Positions 14,838 through 21,092 of a stretch of 23,056 nucleotides of DNA are shown here, one piece after another (position 1 is the first letter of the stretch; every line of letters begins with the position of its first letter). The position numbers and the translations under genes were made by a program. Source of the stretch: a virus. The notes under the pieces are model-generated. The model saw nothing but the letters and a program-made list of their open reading frames with translations, made no database searches and was not told where the DNA came from. Location: positions 1 to 23,056 of IMG/VR virus record IMGVR_UViG_3300025364_000011; one strand, given 5' to 3'.

Positions 14838-16330
14838 AAGATAATACCTACTACTTTTGCCTTCTCTTTCATCTTGTAATTATCTAAACATCCCGAGATC
14901 ATATCAACAAAGTCATCATGCACTCCTTTTTGTGGGAATGCCAGTAATTGATCCAGTGCAGTCTTGTTTGATTCATGTTTGTGGGGCAGTATTATTCTAT
15001 TAGCTATGAAATGTGGCTTGTGTGGTGTAAAGTGGCTTACCTTATCCGCTGAATACTTTAACTCTTCAATAGGTAAACTTAACCCGTATTCTTCTTTTGC
15101 CAGTTTCTTAATCCAATACCCAAAACCTTGATTAGCTTTCTCATCATAAGTAAATCGTCCTACTTCGTACCCTTGAATTATAAGTTTTTTATAGAACTCG
15201 ATAGACAAGCGGGCTTGCTTTTCTACGTCTAACTTTTCGAGGATATAGTCGAGTAAGTAGTAATTGCTGTCGCTACCTTCTCCAATCGCTCCTAAACAAA
15301 AATAGTCGCTTGTTTGCTTGCCAGTATGGGTAGTATCAGCATGTAGATATACTTTCTTAATCTCAGGAAGCTTGACTTGATTAGCCTGCTCTTGTGCATC
15401 AGTCCAGAACCTTAACCAGTCAAACTTGACCATACCACTGCTTACTAAAAGCGGATTACATAAATATTCTTGGCTAAATGTAAACTCATCTTTTGCCATT
15501 TCGTTAAGCTGGTCGGTTGTCTTCCAATCTGGATCAACCGACTCACCGTTAATCAAAGCAGGTATCTTTAGTTTATCCCAGTTATGGTATGGTGGTTCAC
15601 CTTTGAATATCGTCTCAATTATATCTGTAGGGTGCAAGGGTGTGTTTAATATCTCCATTATTCCTGTCTCTGAAAGTGCTGGTGTCAAGGCTTTCTTATA
15701 CCAATCAAGAGACTTCGTACGCATCTCTTCACTCCTTACATCTTCATCATCCATTATATCATCTGAAATAATCTTTGTTGGCCTTGAACCTTTATCAAGT
15801 AATCCTCTAGGATTTTGTCCTGTTGAGATAGTTCTTATTCTTGTTTTACCAAATATTGTTAAATCGGATTTATTCCATGAATCTTTGTCATGTATTGGCT
15901 CACCGTATATCCAGCGAATATTCTCGTTAGTTTCAAACTCGTCTTTGATAGCCTTGAGTTTGTCAATACTCATCTTATCGTTATATGAGTTAATAACTAC
16001 GTACGAGTGCGTGTTGTAGATAGCTTCATATACTCCCGCTAGTACGAGTTGAATTGAAGATTTGCCCGCTCCTCTATATGCTTTGGTTGCTTTGTGGGGC
16101 TTATTCCTTACCCCTATTTGAATATGATCTAGTAATTGATAGTGTACGTCTTTAAATGATCTGTAAAAGTAGTGTGGTAATACGAGATATGCAAAAAGAG
16201 CTATTAACTCTGGATCTGCTAAATCTTTTTTAATAGATGCTTTTGTTATTGTGTCCCCCTGCGATTTGATACATCGCTCAATATTGGCTTTGTATTCTTC
16301 AACGTATCTTTGATTAATCCTTTTTACCAT
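14834..16330 (-). CDS. terL: Terminase large subunit
   Basis: This 498-residue ATPase-nuclease packages DNA into proheads. The ATPase half shows Walker A at about 83-92 (KAYRGAGKSS, Lys90), Walker B at about 186-191 (KIISDD) and a motif III-like ILNTPLHPTD (227-236). The nuclease half shows a first acidic strand LHADTTHTGK (Asp332), a middle segment FTYDEKANQGFG (Asp396, Glu397) and the closing GVHDDFVDMISG (Asp472, Asp473), as in RNase H-fold terminases. The N-terminus overlaps the small terminase gene by 17 bases. The order small terminase, large terminase, portal is standard. Confidence 0.95.
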   Translation of the reverse strand: MVKRINQRYVEEYKANIERCIKSQGDTITKASIKKDLADPELIALFAYLVLPHYFYRSFKDVHYQLLDHIQIGVRNKPHKATKAYRGAGKSSIQLVLAGVYEAIYNTHSYVVINSYNDKMSIDKLKAIKDEFETNENIRWIYGEPIHDKDSWNKSDLTIFGKTRIRTISTGQNPRGLLDKGSRPTKIISDDIMDDEDVRSEEMRTKSLDWYKKALTPALSETGIMEILNTPLHPTDIIETIFKGEPPYHNWDKLKIPALINGESVDPDWKTTDQLNEMAKDEFTFSQEYLCNPLLVSSGMVKFDWLRFWTDAQEQANQVKLPEIKKVYLHADTTHTGKQTSDYFCLGAIGEGSDSNYYLLDYILEKLDVEKQARLSIEFYKKLIIQGYEVGRFTYDEKANQGFGYWIKKLAKEEYGLSLPIEELKYSADKVSHFTPHKPHFIANRIILPHKHESNKTALDQLLAFPQKGVHDDFVDMISGCLDNYKMKEKAKVVGIIF

Positions 16331-16706
16331 TTGGGAGTAATGTTAATGGCACTGCTAAACTTTCGCCGTCTTTACCCGTCATCTCTTGGCGTGTGCTGAA
16401 CTCACCTTTAAGTTTACGCTCCAAAAATTTCAAAGCCATATCGGGGTCGGTCTTGATCGACTTGACCAGTGTTTGGCGTGCTTCGAGGACTGGTCTTTGT
16501 TTCAAAAGCTCTTTTCTGAGGACAAACTTTGGGTACGTTGCTTCATAATCATAAAGAGCATCTTTAGAAACCCCAGCATAAAAGCACGCTTCTAAATCAG
16601 TACAACCAAGTGCCCACGCCTGTTCAAGTTTGTCCACGACTGAACCGTTGATTTTTGCGGGTCTTCCAGTCTTTTTCTTTTTAGGGTCTACTAAAGGTCT
16701 CGGCAT
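16314..16706 (-). CDS. terS: Terminase small subunit
   Basis: The 130-residue protein starts with a basic KKKKTGRPAK segment and a helix-turn-helix like region (about 22-58, with ALGCTDLEACFYAGVSKDALYDYEATYP), then helices ending in MALKFLERKLKGEFS. The pattern 'G.t..eAc..aGvs...lY.y...p.f' is common in small terminases, which recognise the packaging start on phage DNA and load the large subunit. It overlaps the start of the large terminase gene. Two bases separate it from the upstream PLD-like gene. Confidence 0.85.
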   Translation of the reverse strand: MPRPLVDPKKKKTGRPAKINGSVVDKLEQAWALGCTDLEACFYAGVSKDALYDYEATYPKFVLRKELLKQRPVLEARQTLVKSIKTDPDMALKFLERKLKGEFSTRQEMTGKDGESLAVPLTLLPNGKKD

Positions 16707-16708
16707 AA

Positions 16709-17344
16709 CTAAAATAACATTTCTGGTAATTCTTCTAATTGAATATCGGGGTTTAACTCATAATTCTTTTTCTCAATTAGAGTTTTCAAAGCTTTATTAT
16801 TTTGACTTTCAAAGTTTAATTCTTGGTCGATATCGCTAAAAACAAGACTGGTAAAGTCTTTATAAAATGAACACAATTTTTCGTCTTCGATAATCGTGAA
16901 ACTTTCCAATCTTTTATTTTGATTCAGATTCATAGATGTTTGAATTAAAACGCTCCAATTATCGTTATACATAACAATGAACTTAGCGTGAGTGGGGATA
17001 GTTCTAATACAATTCCTACCAAATGCCCCGTTCAGAGTTCTAACATACGAGGGCTGCCGGGCTTGAAAGCTTGGGTCGATGATCCATCGCATGTTTTTTA
17101 TTTTGCCGTACTTAACAAAGTTTTCTGCTCTTTTAAGACTTGCATTCGCCGCAGTCCAAACTGCTAAGTCAACTGAACACTCCCCAATTTGATCTGCTAC
17201 ATGCTCAACAATATCAATAAGATTATATTGACCAACGCTTAAGCAATGATACTCAAATCCCTTTTCTATATTTGGCAATCGCTCAAACTCTGAATTAAGT
17301 ATCAGTCTTTTAAGTGGTGATACTTTCTTTTTGATTGTTGGCAT
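16709..17344 (-). CDS. Phospholipase D-like (HKD) nuclease-family protein
   Basis: The 211-residue protein carries one HKD-like motif: PTHAKFIVM (His119, Lys121) followed by QTSMNLNQNKRLESF with Ser137, Asn139 and Glu147. In PLD-family enzymes HxK is followed by a Gly/Ser-rich 'S.N' strand and an acidic residue, as here. A Rossmann-like strand VDLAVWTAAN precedes it. One motif per chain suggests a dimer, as in the Nuc and BfiI nucleases. The position just before the small terminase is where many phages carry an HNH endonuclease that supports packaging, so a packaging-linked nuclease is plausible but not shown. The gene begins inside the RHH gene (35-base overlap). The last 40 residues are acidic. 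Confidence 0.7.
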   Translation of the reverse strand: MPTIKKKVSPLKRLILNSEFERLPNIEKGFEYHCLSVGQYNLIDIVEHVADQIGECSVDLAVWTAANASLKRAENFVKYGKIKNMRWIIDPSFQARQPSYVRTLNGAFGRNCIRTIPTHAKFIVMYNDNWSVLIQTSMNLNQNKRLESFTIIEDEKLCSFYKDFTSLVFSDIDQELNFESQNNKALKTLIEKKNYELNPDIQLEELPEMLF

Positions 17345-17492
17345 AATTTTCTAAATATTTTTTAATTGATATGTTTTTTAACTCCGCGAACTGTTTTATC
17401 AAGGTATGGGTTTCTTTATAAATCTCAATAGTCACGTTTTCGCGATTTAACTTTTTTCTACCTGAATTTATTCTTTTTCCTCCTCTAGTCAT
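17310..17492 (-). CDS. Small basic ribbon-helix-helix-like protein
   Basis: This 60-residue protein starts with MTRGGKRINSGRKK, a 'GG.R.gsGRkk' pattern common in small phage DNA-binding proteins, followed by a strand (NVTIEIY) and two helices (KETHTLIKQFAELKN and SIKKYLENYANNQ) as in Arc/CopG folds. It overlaps the PLD-like gene by 35 bases, so the two may be translated together and the protein may regulate or assist that enzyme. Target is unknown. Confidence 0.65.
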   Translation of the reverse strand: MTRGGKRINSGRKKLNRENVTIEIYKETHTLIKQFAELKNISIKKYLENYANNQKESITT

Positions 17493-17518
17493 GATTTAAT
17501 TTTAGCTCATTTATCCGA

Positions 17519-17680
17519 TTAAGTCAAGTGTTTTTTCATAGCTTTATTGACTATAATGTTCTCAACTTAGCCAAATGTTTTAAGGCTTGCTTTCAAACCA
17601 TGAAATTCTTCTTTGCTTATTACTCTAGGATTATACTCTGCAAATTGCAGATCGCTAATGTTTAACTCTCTGATGTTCAT
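17519..17680 (-). pseudogene. Remnant of a ParB N-terminal domain-like gene
   Basis: An ATG at 17678-17680 opens 37 codons reading MNIRELNISDLQFAEYNP then RVISKEEFHGLKASLKTFG and a TAA stop at 17567-17569. The same frame continues with VENIIVNKAMKKHLT to a second stop at 17519. The pattern 'i.dl....yNPR.is.eef..L..Sl..fGlve.iivN' is that of ParB/sulfiredoxin-type domains found in phage methylase-associated and partition proteins. One change (TTA Leu to TAA) at codon 38 explains the break, and everything after VNK is lost. It is therefore a decayed gene unless the 37-residue peptide is itself used. Confidence 0.65.
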
Positions 17681-17721
17681 AATCGCATAAACGCCTATTA
17701 TCTATGTTTAGTCAAGTAAGG

Positions 17722-17919
17722 TTAGGCTGTCGGCAAGCATAGCGTGTCAATATATTGCATGTAGACTTTTATTTGATCTGCTATTTTCTGATTTATATTT
17801 TCCATTTTAACTTTATCAATAGTAATCTGCTTGCTGTCATACAATCCTACTGCTACTTGATTGAATAGTAGATGTTCTATAGTAATTTCATGATCTTTGT
17901 AAAATATTTGTCTTAACAT
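17722..17919 (-). CDS. Small hypothetical protein
   Basis: This 65-residue frame is in a string of short minus-strand genes that overlap one another by a few bases (7 bases with the upstream gene). The sequence has a strand-rich first half (RQIFYKDHEITIEHLLF, then VAVGLYDSK) and a helical second half (NINQKIADQIKVYMQYIDTL). I recognise no family or motif. Its overlap with the membrane-peptide gene suggests that it is translated from the same message. Confidence 0.5.
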   Translation of the reverse strand: MLRQIFYKDHEITIEHLLFNQVAVGLYDSKQITIDKVKMENINQKIADQIKVYMQYIDTLCLPTA

Positions 17920-18128
17920 GATGATTGATTATTATATACTTTTAACCCTTCACACCAGCCTGTAATGAAATCACAGTAACAACCAGGGCCTTCTTTGATC
18001 CCTGCTCTATTCTGAGCTTCAGTATTGATAGTATCTTGAGAATTTAATAACGCTATAGTTCCAAATGCTGCTACTGTTAAAATAAATGCGAATATAATGT
18101 GATGTAGGTTCTTAGTTATGAAGTGCAT
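17913..18128 (-). CDS. Small membrane-anchored cysteine-containing protein
   Basis: The 71-residue product has a short charged N-terminus, one hydrophobic segment at about 10-29 (IIFAFILTVAAFGTIALL) and a C-terminal part with four cysteines (50, 52, 59 and 71) in CYCDFITGWC and a final SSC. The segment after the anchor lacks a clear signal-peptidase site, so it is probably a bitopic membrane protein with a disulfide-bonded outer part, or an uncleaved signal anchor. Such small proteins often act in lysis or exclusion of other phages, but nothing here proves this. Confidence 0.55.
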   Translation of the reverse strand: MHFITKNLHHIIFAFILTVAAFGTIALLNSQDTINTEAQNRAGIKEGPGCYCDFITGWCEGLKVYNNQSSC

Positions 18129-18310
18129 AATTCTGAAATAGTGTAATTAGTTTTGTTTTTCAAATAGATGTTTAATGTATCGATAGCATGTCGCCGTGTT
18201 AAAAATACGTTACGCTTAGTATCAAAGTCTAGTAAGTCGGAACTGAGGTAAAGGGTATATCTTTTGACAGTGTAACCGTTGCCTTCTTTAATTATTTTGT
18301 ATTCTGTCAT
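18116..18310 (-). CDS. Small hypothetical protein
   Basis: The 64-residue protein overlaps the upstream zinc-binding-like gene by 23 bases and the downstream membrane-peptide gene by 13 bases. It begins with beta strands (EYKIIKEGNGYTVKRYTLYL) and ends with a helix (RRHAIDTLNIYLKNK). The arrangement resembles small phage proteins that form a two-strand plus helix unit. No family is recognised. Confidence 0.5.
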   Translation of the reverse strand: MTEYKIIKEGNGYTVKRYTLYLSSDLLDFDTKRNVFLTRRHAIDTLNIYLKNKTNYTISELCTS

Positions 18311-18533
18311 ATTCTTGTTTTAATTTATTCTGTAATTCTTTCCAGTCGTTTGGGTATTGTTGCATGTAGCACAGTAAACAAAGTTCTGGTTGGTATCTGG
18401 TGATTGAAATATTACTTTCATCGCTCCATTGATAAATATGTTTAGGGCATGAAATACACTTGCAATTGTTACAGTTACTTACTTGTTTTTTATGAAATAA
18501 GGTTTTGCAAAAATAACATTCTTGTGTTTTCAT
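18288..18533 (-). CDS. Small zinc-ribbon-like protein
   Basis: The 81-residue protein has four CxxC pairs: Cys6/Cys9, Cys21/Cys24, Cys26/Cys29 and Cys52/Cys55, with His14 and His32 nearby. This suits two treble-clef or ribbon zinc sites. After residue 58 it ends in a charged helix (WKELQNKLKQEYDRIQN). Small zinc proteins in phage accessory blocks often bind nucleic acid or host proteins; no specific role can be read. It is the first gene of a small overlapping group with the next three. Confidence 0.6.
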   Translation of the reverse strand: MKTQECYFCKTLFHKKQVSNCNNCKCISCPKHIYQWSDESNISITRYQPELCLLCYMQQYPNDWKELQNKLKQEYDRIQNN

Positions 18534-18594
18534 GAGTACATTGTAGGAAATTAACTAATAGTTGTAAACCAAAAGTGTGTAGTGAGGGTTAAGA

Positions 18595-18675
18595 CTACTT
18601 CTTCAACATTCTTTCAATTATGTATGCAATCGGTAAAATGATATAGAAAATGAGCATTAATATTGTAGCTGTCAT
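18595..18675 (-). CDS. 26-residue single-span membrane microprotein
   Basis: ATG at 18673-18675 overlaps the TGA stop of the methylase gene as ATGA, and the frame ends with TAG at 18595. The peptide is nearly all membrane span (ILMLIFYIILPIAYII) with a basic end (ERMLKK). The stop-start overlap supports translation by coupling. Function is unknown. The remaining 60 bases to the next gene show no gene. Confidence 0.45.
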   Translation of the reverse strand: MTATILMLIFYIILPIAYIIERMLKK

Positions 18676-19532
18676 AATAAATAATAGTTAGTTTCAAGTT
18701 TATTTGTGTATAAATTTTCTTTGACTTTGTTATTTGCAGTTGCTGATAATGTGGATCTATGCTCAAAAGAATTTACCAAGTTCAACGTAGACTCATAGCT
18801 ACTAAGATATATTGTATATTTGCTTTGCTCTATCCAGCTGTATAGCATTGCGTGGTCTACCTGCTCCTGATATTTAGCTGTATTAAAATAAGGTGGGTCA
18901 AGATATATAATAGTCTTATCAATAGGTGCTGTTATTGATACTTGCTCGTAAGATACATTGCTTATTACTAATCGCTCTAATTGCTCTAAATGCTCTAATT
19001 GCTGTAATCGCTCTAATCGCTCTAATTGCTGTAATCGCTCTAATTGCTGTAATTCAAACCTCCCTTCTATCTTCTTCTCTTCTATAAACTGCTTTAATAG
19101 TTTGTTTCTTGTCGCAGAAGTTCTATCATAACTATTTGCCATAAGGGAATCATGTGCTTGTTTTTTTATAGGCTCAACTGATTTGCCAAATAGGTAGTCT
19201 GACTGATTGTTTCCAAAGCTCCAGCACACTTTTGCAAGCCCTGATCTCCAAGTATCCCCATTTTTTAATAACTCAAATTCTTCTCTTGAAATCCAATTGA
19301 AAAAGTCATCTGTTACACCGTCTCTTTGTATCTTTCTGAGCAATTCACAAACACCTGTATTAAGATCATTGTATATAACTTTCTTTCTACGTTTCAAAAA
19401 CTCAAAAGATATAGCTCCACCTCCTCCAAATAAGTCATAAACATATTCAGTTTCTGGATAAGCTGTAAGTATATGTGTAACTATTTTTGACGCTAACTTG
19501 CGTTTACTCCCCATGTACGGTAATCCAATCAT
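18672..19532 (-). CDS. D12-class DNA adenine N6-methyltransferase with leucine-rich repeat insert
   Basis: The 286-residue enzyme transfers a methyl group from S-adenosylmethionine to adenine in DNA. It shows YMGSKRKLA (6-14) and DLFGGGGAISF (33-43) for cofactor binding and the catalytic DPPY at 212-215, in the order of Dam-like enzymes. The insert at about 161-188 is made of LQQLER, LERLQQ and LEHLEQ units encoded by a 9-bp tandem repeat; similar Leu-Gln-Glu repeats occur in other phage D12 methylases. The target sequence cannot be read. The start overlaps the previous gene's stop (ATGA). It may guard phage DNA from restriction or mimic host methylation. Confidence 0.92.
   Translation of the reverse strand: MIGLPYMGSKRKLASKIVTHILTAYPETEYVYDLFGGGGAISFEFLKRRKKVIYNDLNTGVCELLRKIQRDGVTDDFFNWISREEFELLKNGDTWRSGLAKVCWSFGNNQSDYLFGKSVEPIKKQAHDSLMANSYDRTSATRNKLLKQFIEEKKIEGRFELQQLERLQQLERLERLQQLEHLEQLERLVISNVSYEQVSITAPIDKTIIYLDPPYFNTAKYQEQVDHAMLYSWIEQSKYTIYLSSYESTLNLVNSFEHRSTLSATANNKVKENLYTNKLETNYYLL
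18971..19051. repeat. Nine tandem 9-bp repeats in the methylase gene
   Basis: Nine units of the type AT(C/T)GCT(C/G)TA run head to tail (unit 3 starts AAT), encoding Leu-x-x triplets in the enzyme. Copy-number changes keep the reading frame but lengthen or shorten the insert. Units differ by one or two bases, so the tract is partly decayed. Confidence 0.9.
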
Positions 19533-19687
19533 AATCCTTTCTCTTTATTGTCTAAATATGTATTCACTGACTTAATCATTTTGTTCACATAATCTGGACT
19601 AAATCCTTGAGCAATAGCAATTGAGCTAAATACAAATCTGCAGACGTCTATTATTTCTTTTCGGGTGTATGTTCTTTCTTTTTTCAT
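19529..19687 (-). CDS. 52-residue hypothetical protein
   Basis: ATG at 19685-19687 overlaps the stop of the nuclease-like gene and the TGA stop at 19529-19531 overlaps the methylase ATG, both as ATGA. The protein begins with MKKERTYTRKE, then helices (IIDVCRFVFSSIAIA and PDYVNKMIKSVNTYLDN). The tight coupling on both sides makes it likely to be real. No family is recognised. It may be a small partner of one of the neighbouring enzymes. Confidence 0.6.
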   Translation of the reverse strand: MKKERTYTRKEIIDVCRFVFSSIAIAQGFSPDYVNKMIKSVNTYLDNKEKGL

Positions 19688-20013
19688 ATTATTGTTATTA
19701 TTCTCCACCTTGTATCAAGTGGCTTATTGTCATATCTCACTACAACCTCAATACTTACATTCTGAGGCAAGTAAATCATATTTTTGTTATACCACTCAGT
19801 TAGCTTCTTAACTGCTCCAGAAGTGCCGTTAGATTTAACCTGAACGAGTTTTATTTCATAAGCGTTAAGACATATAAGATCAGCTATCCCAAAAAAGTCT
19901 ACTGACTTATTAAATTTACTTGAACCTTTCACTCGCTCTACTAAGTAACCTCTATCAATAAGAAGTTGCTCATATTCCTTTTCAGCGTTAGCTCCTTTAA
20001 TTCTGGTGTTCAT
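19684..20013 (-). CDS. PD-(D/E)XK-type nuclease, Holliday junction resolvase-like
   Basis: The 109-residue protein fits small archaeal-type resolvases or related nucleases: KGANAEKEYEQLL (Glu11), a RVKGSS segment, then VDFFGIADLI (Asp39 or Asp45) and a closing LVQVKSN with Lys60. The usual Glu before x-Lys is Gln58 here (Q-x-K), which some family members tolerate. It probably cuts branched DNA made by recombination or by the annealing protein on the opposite strand. It is the first gene downstream of the leftward promoter and attenuator. Activity with the Q-x-K variant is uncertain. Confidence 0.68.
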   Translation of the reverse strand: MNTRIKGANAEKEYEQLLIDRGYLVERVKGSSKFNKSVDFFGIADLICLNAYEIKLVQVKSNGTSGAVKKLTEWYNKNMIYLPQNVSIEVVVRYDNKPLDTRWRIITII

Positions 20014-20081
20014 ACAATCAGAATAACATACAATTTGACAATACGCAAGAAGTAAATTTAACTTAGTGTATGAATCAAAGT

Positions 20082-20158
20082 TTTACGGCTTATAATAGAT
20101 TCGAGGTTACAAAAAATAACTCCCAATTAAGGGAGCTACTATAAGTTTACGGCTTATA
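20082..20158. repeat. 13-bp direct repeat flanking the attenuator
   Basis: TTTACGGCTTATA occurs at 20082-20094 and at 20146-20158; with one-base gaps the match extends from AGTTT to ATAG. The second copy covers the expected start of the leftward transcript and the first lies just past the terminator. They may be operators bound by one regulator. Confidence 0.65.
20111..20140 (-). terminator. Intrinsic terminator in the leftward leader (attenuator)
   Basis: On the minus strand CTCCC (20131-20135) pairs with GGGAG (20120-20124) around TTAATT, and the stem extends with A-U and G-U pairs to about ten pairs. It is followed by TTATTTTTT (20119-20111). It begins about 17 nt after the expected transcript start. 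Confidence 0.75.
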
Positions 20159-20163
20159 TAGCC

Positions 20164-20192
20164 TTTATAGTATAATTTTTATAACTTGTCAA
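20164..20192 (-). promoter_or_regulatory. Strong sigma70-like leftward promoter
   Basis: On the minus strand TTGACA (20187-20192) and TATAAA (20164-20169) are separated by exactly 17 bases (a perfect -35 and five of six -10 bases). The expected transcript start is near 20157. It would drive the nuclease, methylase and possibly the whole leftward block, subject to the terminator just downstream. Confidence 0.75.
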
Positions 20193-20387
20193 ATACAAAG
20201 CCGTCGGTGATAATCTTCTACCGTTGGATAATGACAACGCTCTAGTGCAAAGATAAAAGATGAATCGTGAACAGTTACAGCTCTTATTGACTAATAACCA
20301 AACTCAATAATCTGAAAGGCTTGGGCAACTTAATTTGTGGAACATACAAAAGGGCAGTAGCAATACTGGATATGTAAGCCTTAACCA

Positions 20388-20424
20388 CTGAAACTATACA
20401 ACGATACGTTATACTGTATGATTG
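20388..20424 (+). promoter_or_regulatory. Possible rightward promoter with overlapping dyad operator
   Basis: CTGAAA (20388) and TATACT (20410-20415) are 16 bases apart. A dyad of the form CAAnnATACnnTATAnnGTATnnTTG spans 20399-20424 and covers the -10 box, as a repressor operator would. Confidence 0.35.
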
Positions 20425-20515
20425 CTTCTCTATCTTCTCTAATTTACTTTGGGGGGTAGGGGGGCAACTACCAACCAACTTCAACATTACCTGTATGAAT
20501 ATGTTTTAACTACCC

Positions 20516-20541
20516 TTGACAACACTCAAATAATGTAGAAT
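20516..20541 (+). promoter_or_regulatory. Possible rightward promoter before the RHH-like gene
   Basis: TTGACA (20516-20521) is followed by TAGAAT (20536-20541), but the 14-base spacing is short. The hexamers lie 10-35 bases before the start at 20551. CAAATAATG (20527-20535) within the spacer resembles the late-gene motif. Confidence 0.4.
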
Positions 20542-20550
20542 AAATAAACA

Positions 20551-20730
20551 ATGAATGATACAACCATGATACGAATTACGCCTGAGGTTAGAGAGAGATT
20601 AAGAGAGTTAATCAAACAGCTTCCAGATACAGCTGGTAAGACTTATGACAATGCAATTAGAAGACAGGTCAATTTAGAGTTGCAGTCAGAAACGAGAGGA
20701 AGACCCGTAGAAGACTTGACAACATTATAA
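20551..20730 (+). CDS. Small ribbon-helix-helix-like regulator
   Basis: This 59-residue gene is the first of the rightward set. The order strand (TMIRITP), helix (EVRERLRELIKQLP), turn (DTAG) and helix (KTYDNAIRRQVNLELQ) resembles a ribbon-helix-helix or similar small DNA-binding protein. The end (ETRGRPVEDL) is polar and holds a GRP triplet. It lies directly after the control region, so it may regulate the divergent promoters. No Shine-Dalgarno is present; ATAAATAAACA precedes the ATG. Family assignment is moderate. Confidence 0.6.
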   Translation: MNDTTMIRITPEVRERLRELIKQLPDTAGKTYDNAIRRQVNLELQSETRGRPVEDLTTL

Positions 20731-20774
20731 TAATTACGTATACTAATATCAGAGCAACTTAAGCTCATTTACTT

Positions 20775-21092
20775 ATGCAAAACTACACAGAACGGGTTGA
20801 GGCGTTTATCTCAACATTCAAAGACAACTATATTGATGAAGCTAAACTATGTTTTAGTTTAATGAGTGAAGTTAACTTAGATATTATTCAAAGCGAATTA
20901 CTCGAATACATTAGAGATTTAGATCAAGAGATGGAGGAGTATGCTTTATATCTTCCAGAGATTGATATTGCTGAATATTACGGCTCTCGATTATCTGAGA
21001 TTAAGCCAGATGTTAACTATCAGGATTTGCTTAATAAGCGATCTAAAGCACAAGAATTATTTAATATTTCAGAGCTATGCGTGATTTATTAA
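20775..21092 (+). CDS. Hypothetical helical acidic protein
   Basis: The 105-residue protein is rich in Glu, Asp, Leu and Tyr and appears all-helical (FISTFKDNYIDEAKLCFSLM, then ELLEYIRDLDQEMEEYALYL). I recognise no family. Its position between a small regulator and the annealing protein suggests an early function. Its 3' end overlaps the 40-residue membrane peptide gene by 16 bases. Confidence 0.6.
   Translation: MQNYTERVEAFISTFKDNYIDEAKLCFSLMSEVNLDIIQSELLEYIRDLDQEMEEYALYLPEIDIAEYYGSRLSEIKPDVNYQDLLNKRSKAQELFNISELCVIY

Larger units (their letters stand above)
20014..20550. other. Gene-free divergent control region
   Basis: This 537-base stretch separates leftward and rightward genes. It holds a leftward promoter, an attenuator-like terminator, a direct repeat, a dyad at 20399-20424 and two G-runs of six near 20451-20463 (GGGGGGTAGGGGGG), followed by the inverted repeat GGTAG/CTACC. 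A short plus frame at 20260-20310 (16 residues) stops early, and its continuation has further stops, so it may be decayed. A minus frame at 20284-20487 looks non-coding. An origin or packaging site here is possible but not shown. Confidence 0.6.

Noticed and set aside
15426-16019. Plus-strand open frame of 197 codons opposite the large terminase gene
   Set aside because: The terminase frame has clear Walker and nuclease motifs over the same bases; the antisense product shows no family pattern.
17519-17680. Stop-codon recoding as the explanation for the interrupted ParB-like frame
   Set aside because: TAA ends many other genes in this window, so general TAA reassignment is excluded; a nonsense mutation is simpler.
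20260-20310. Plus-strand 16-residue leader-peptide-like frame and its continuation with in-frame stops up to about 20460
   Set aside because: The peptide is short with no clear regulatory partner. The continuation looks faintly coding but needs three stops ignored, and no family is recognised.
20284-20487. Minus-strand 67-codon frame in the control region
   Set aside because: It reads through the G-runs as Pro-rich sequence, has no neighbour coupling and no recognisable fold, so it is probably chance.
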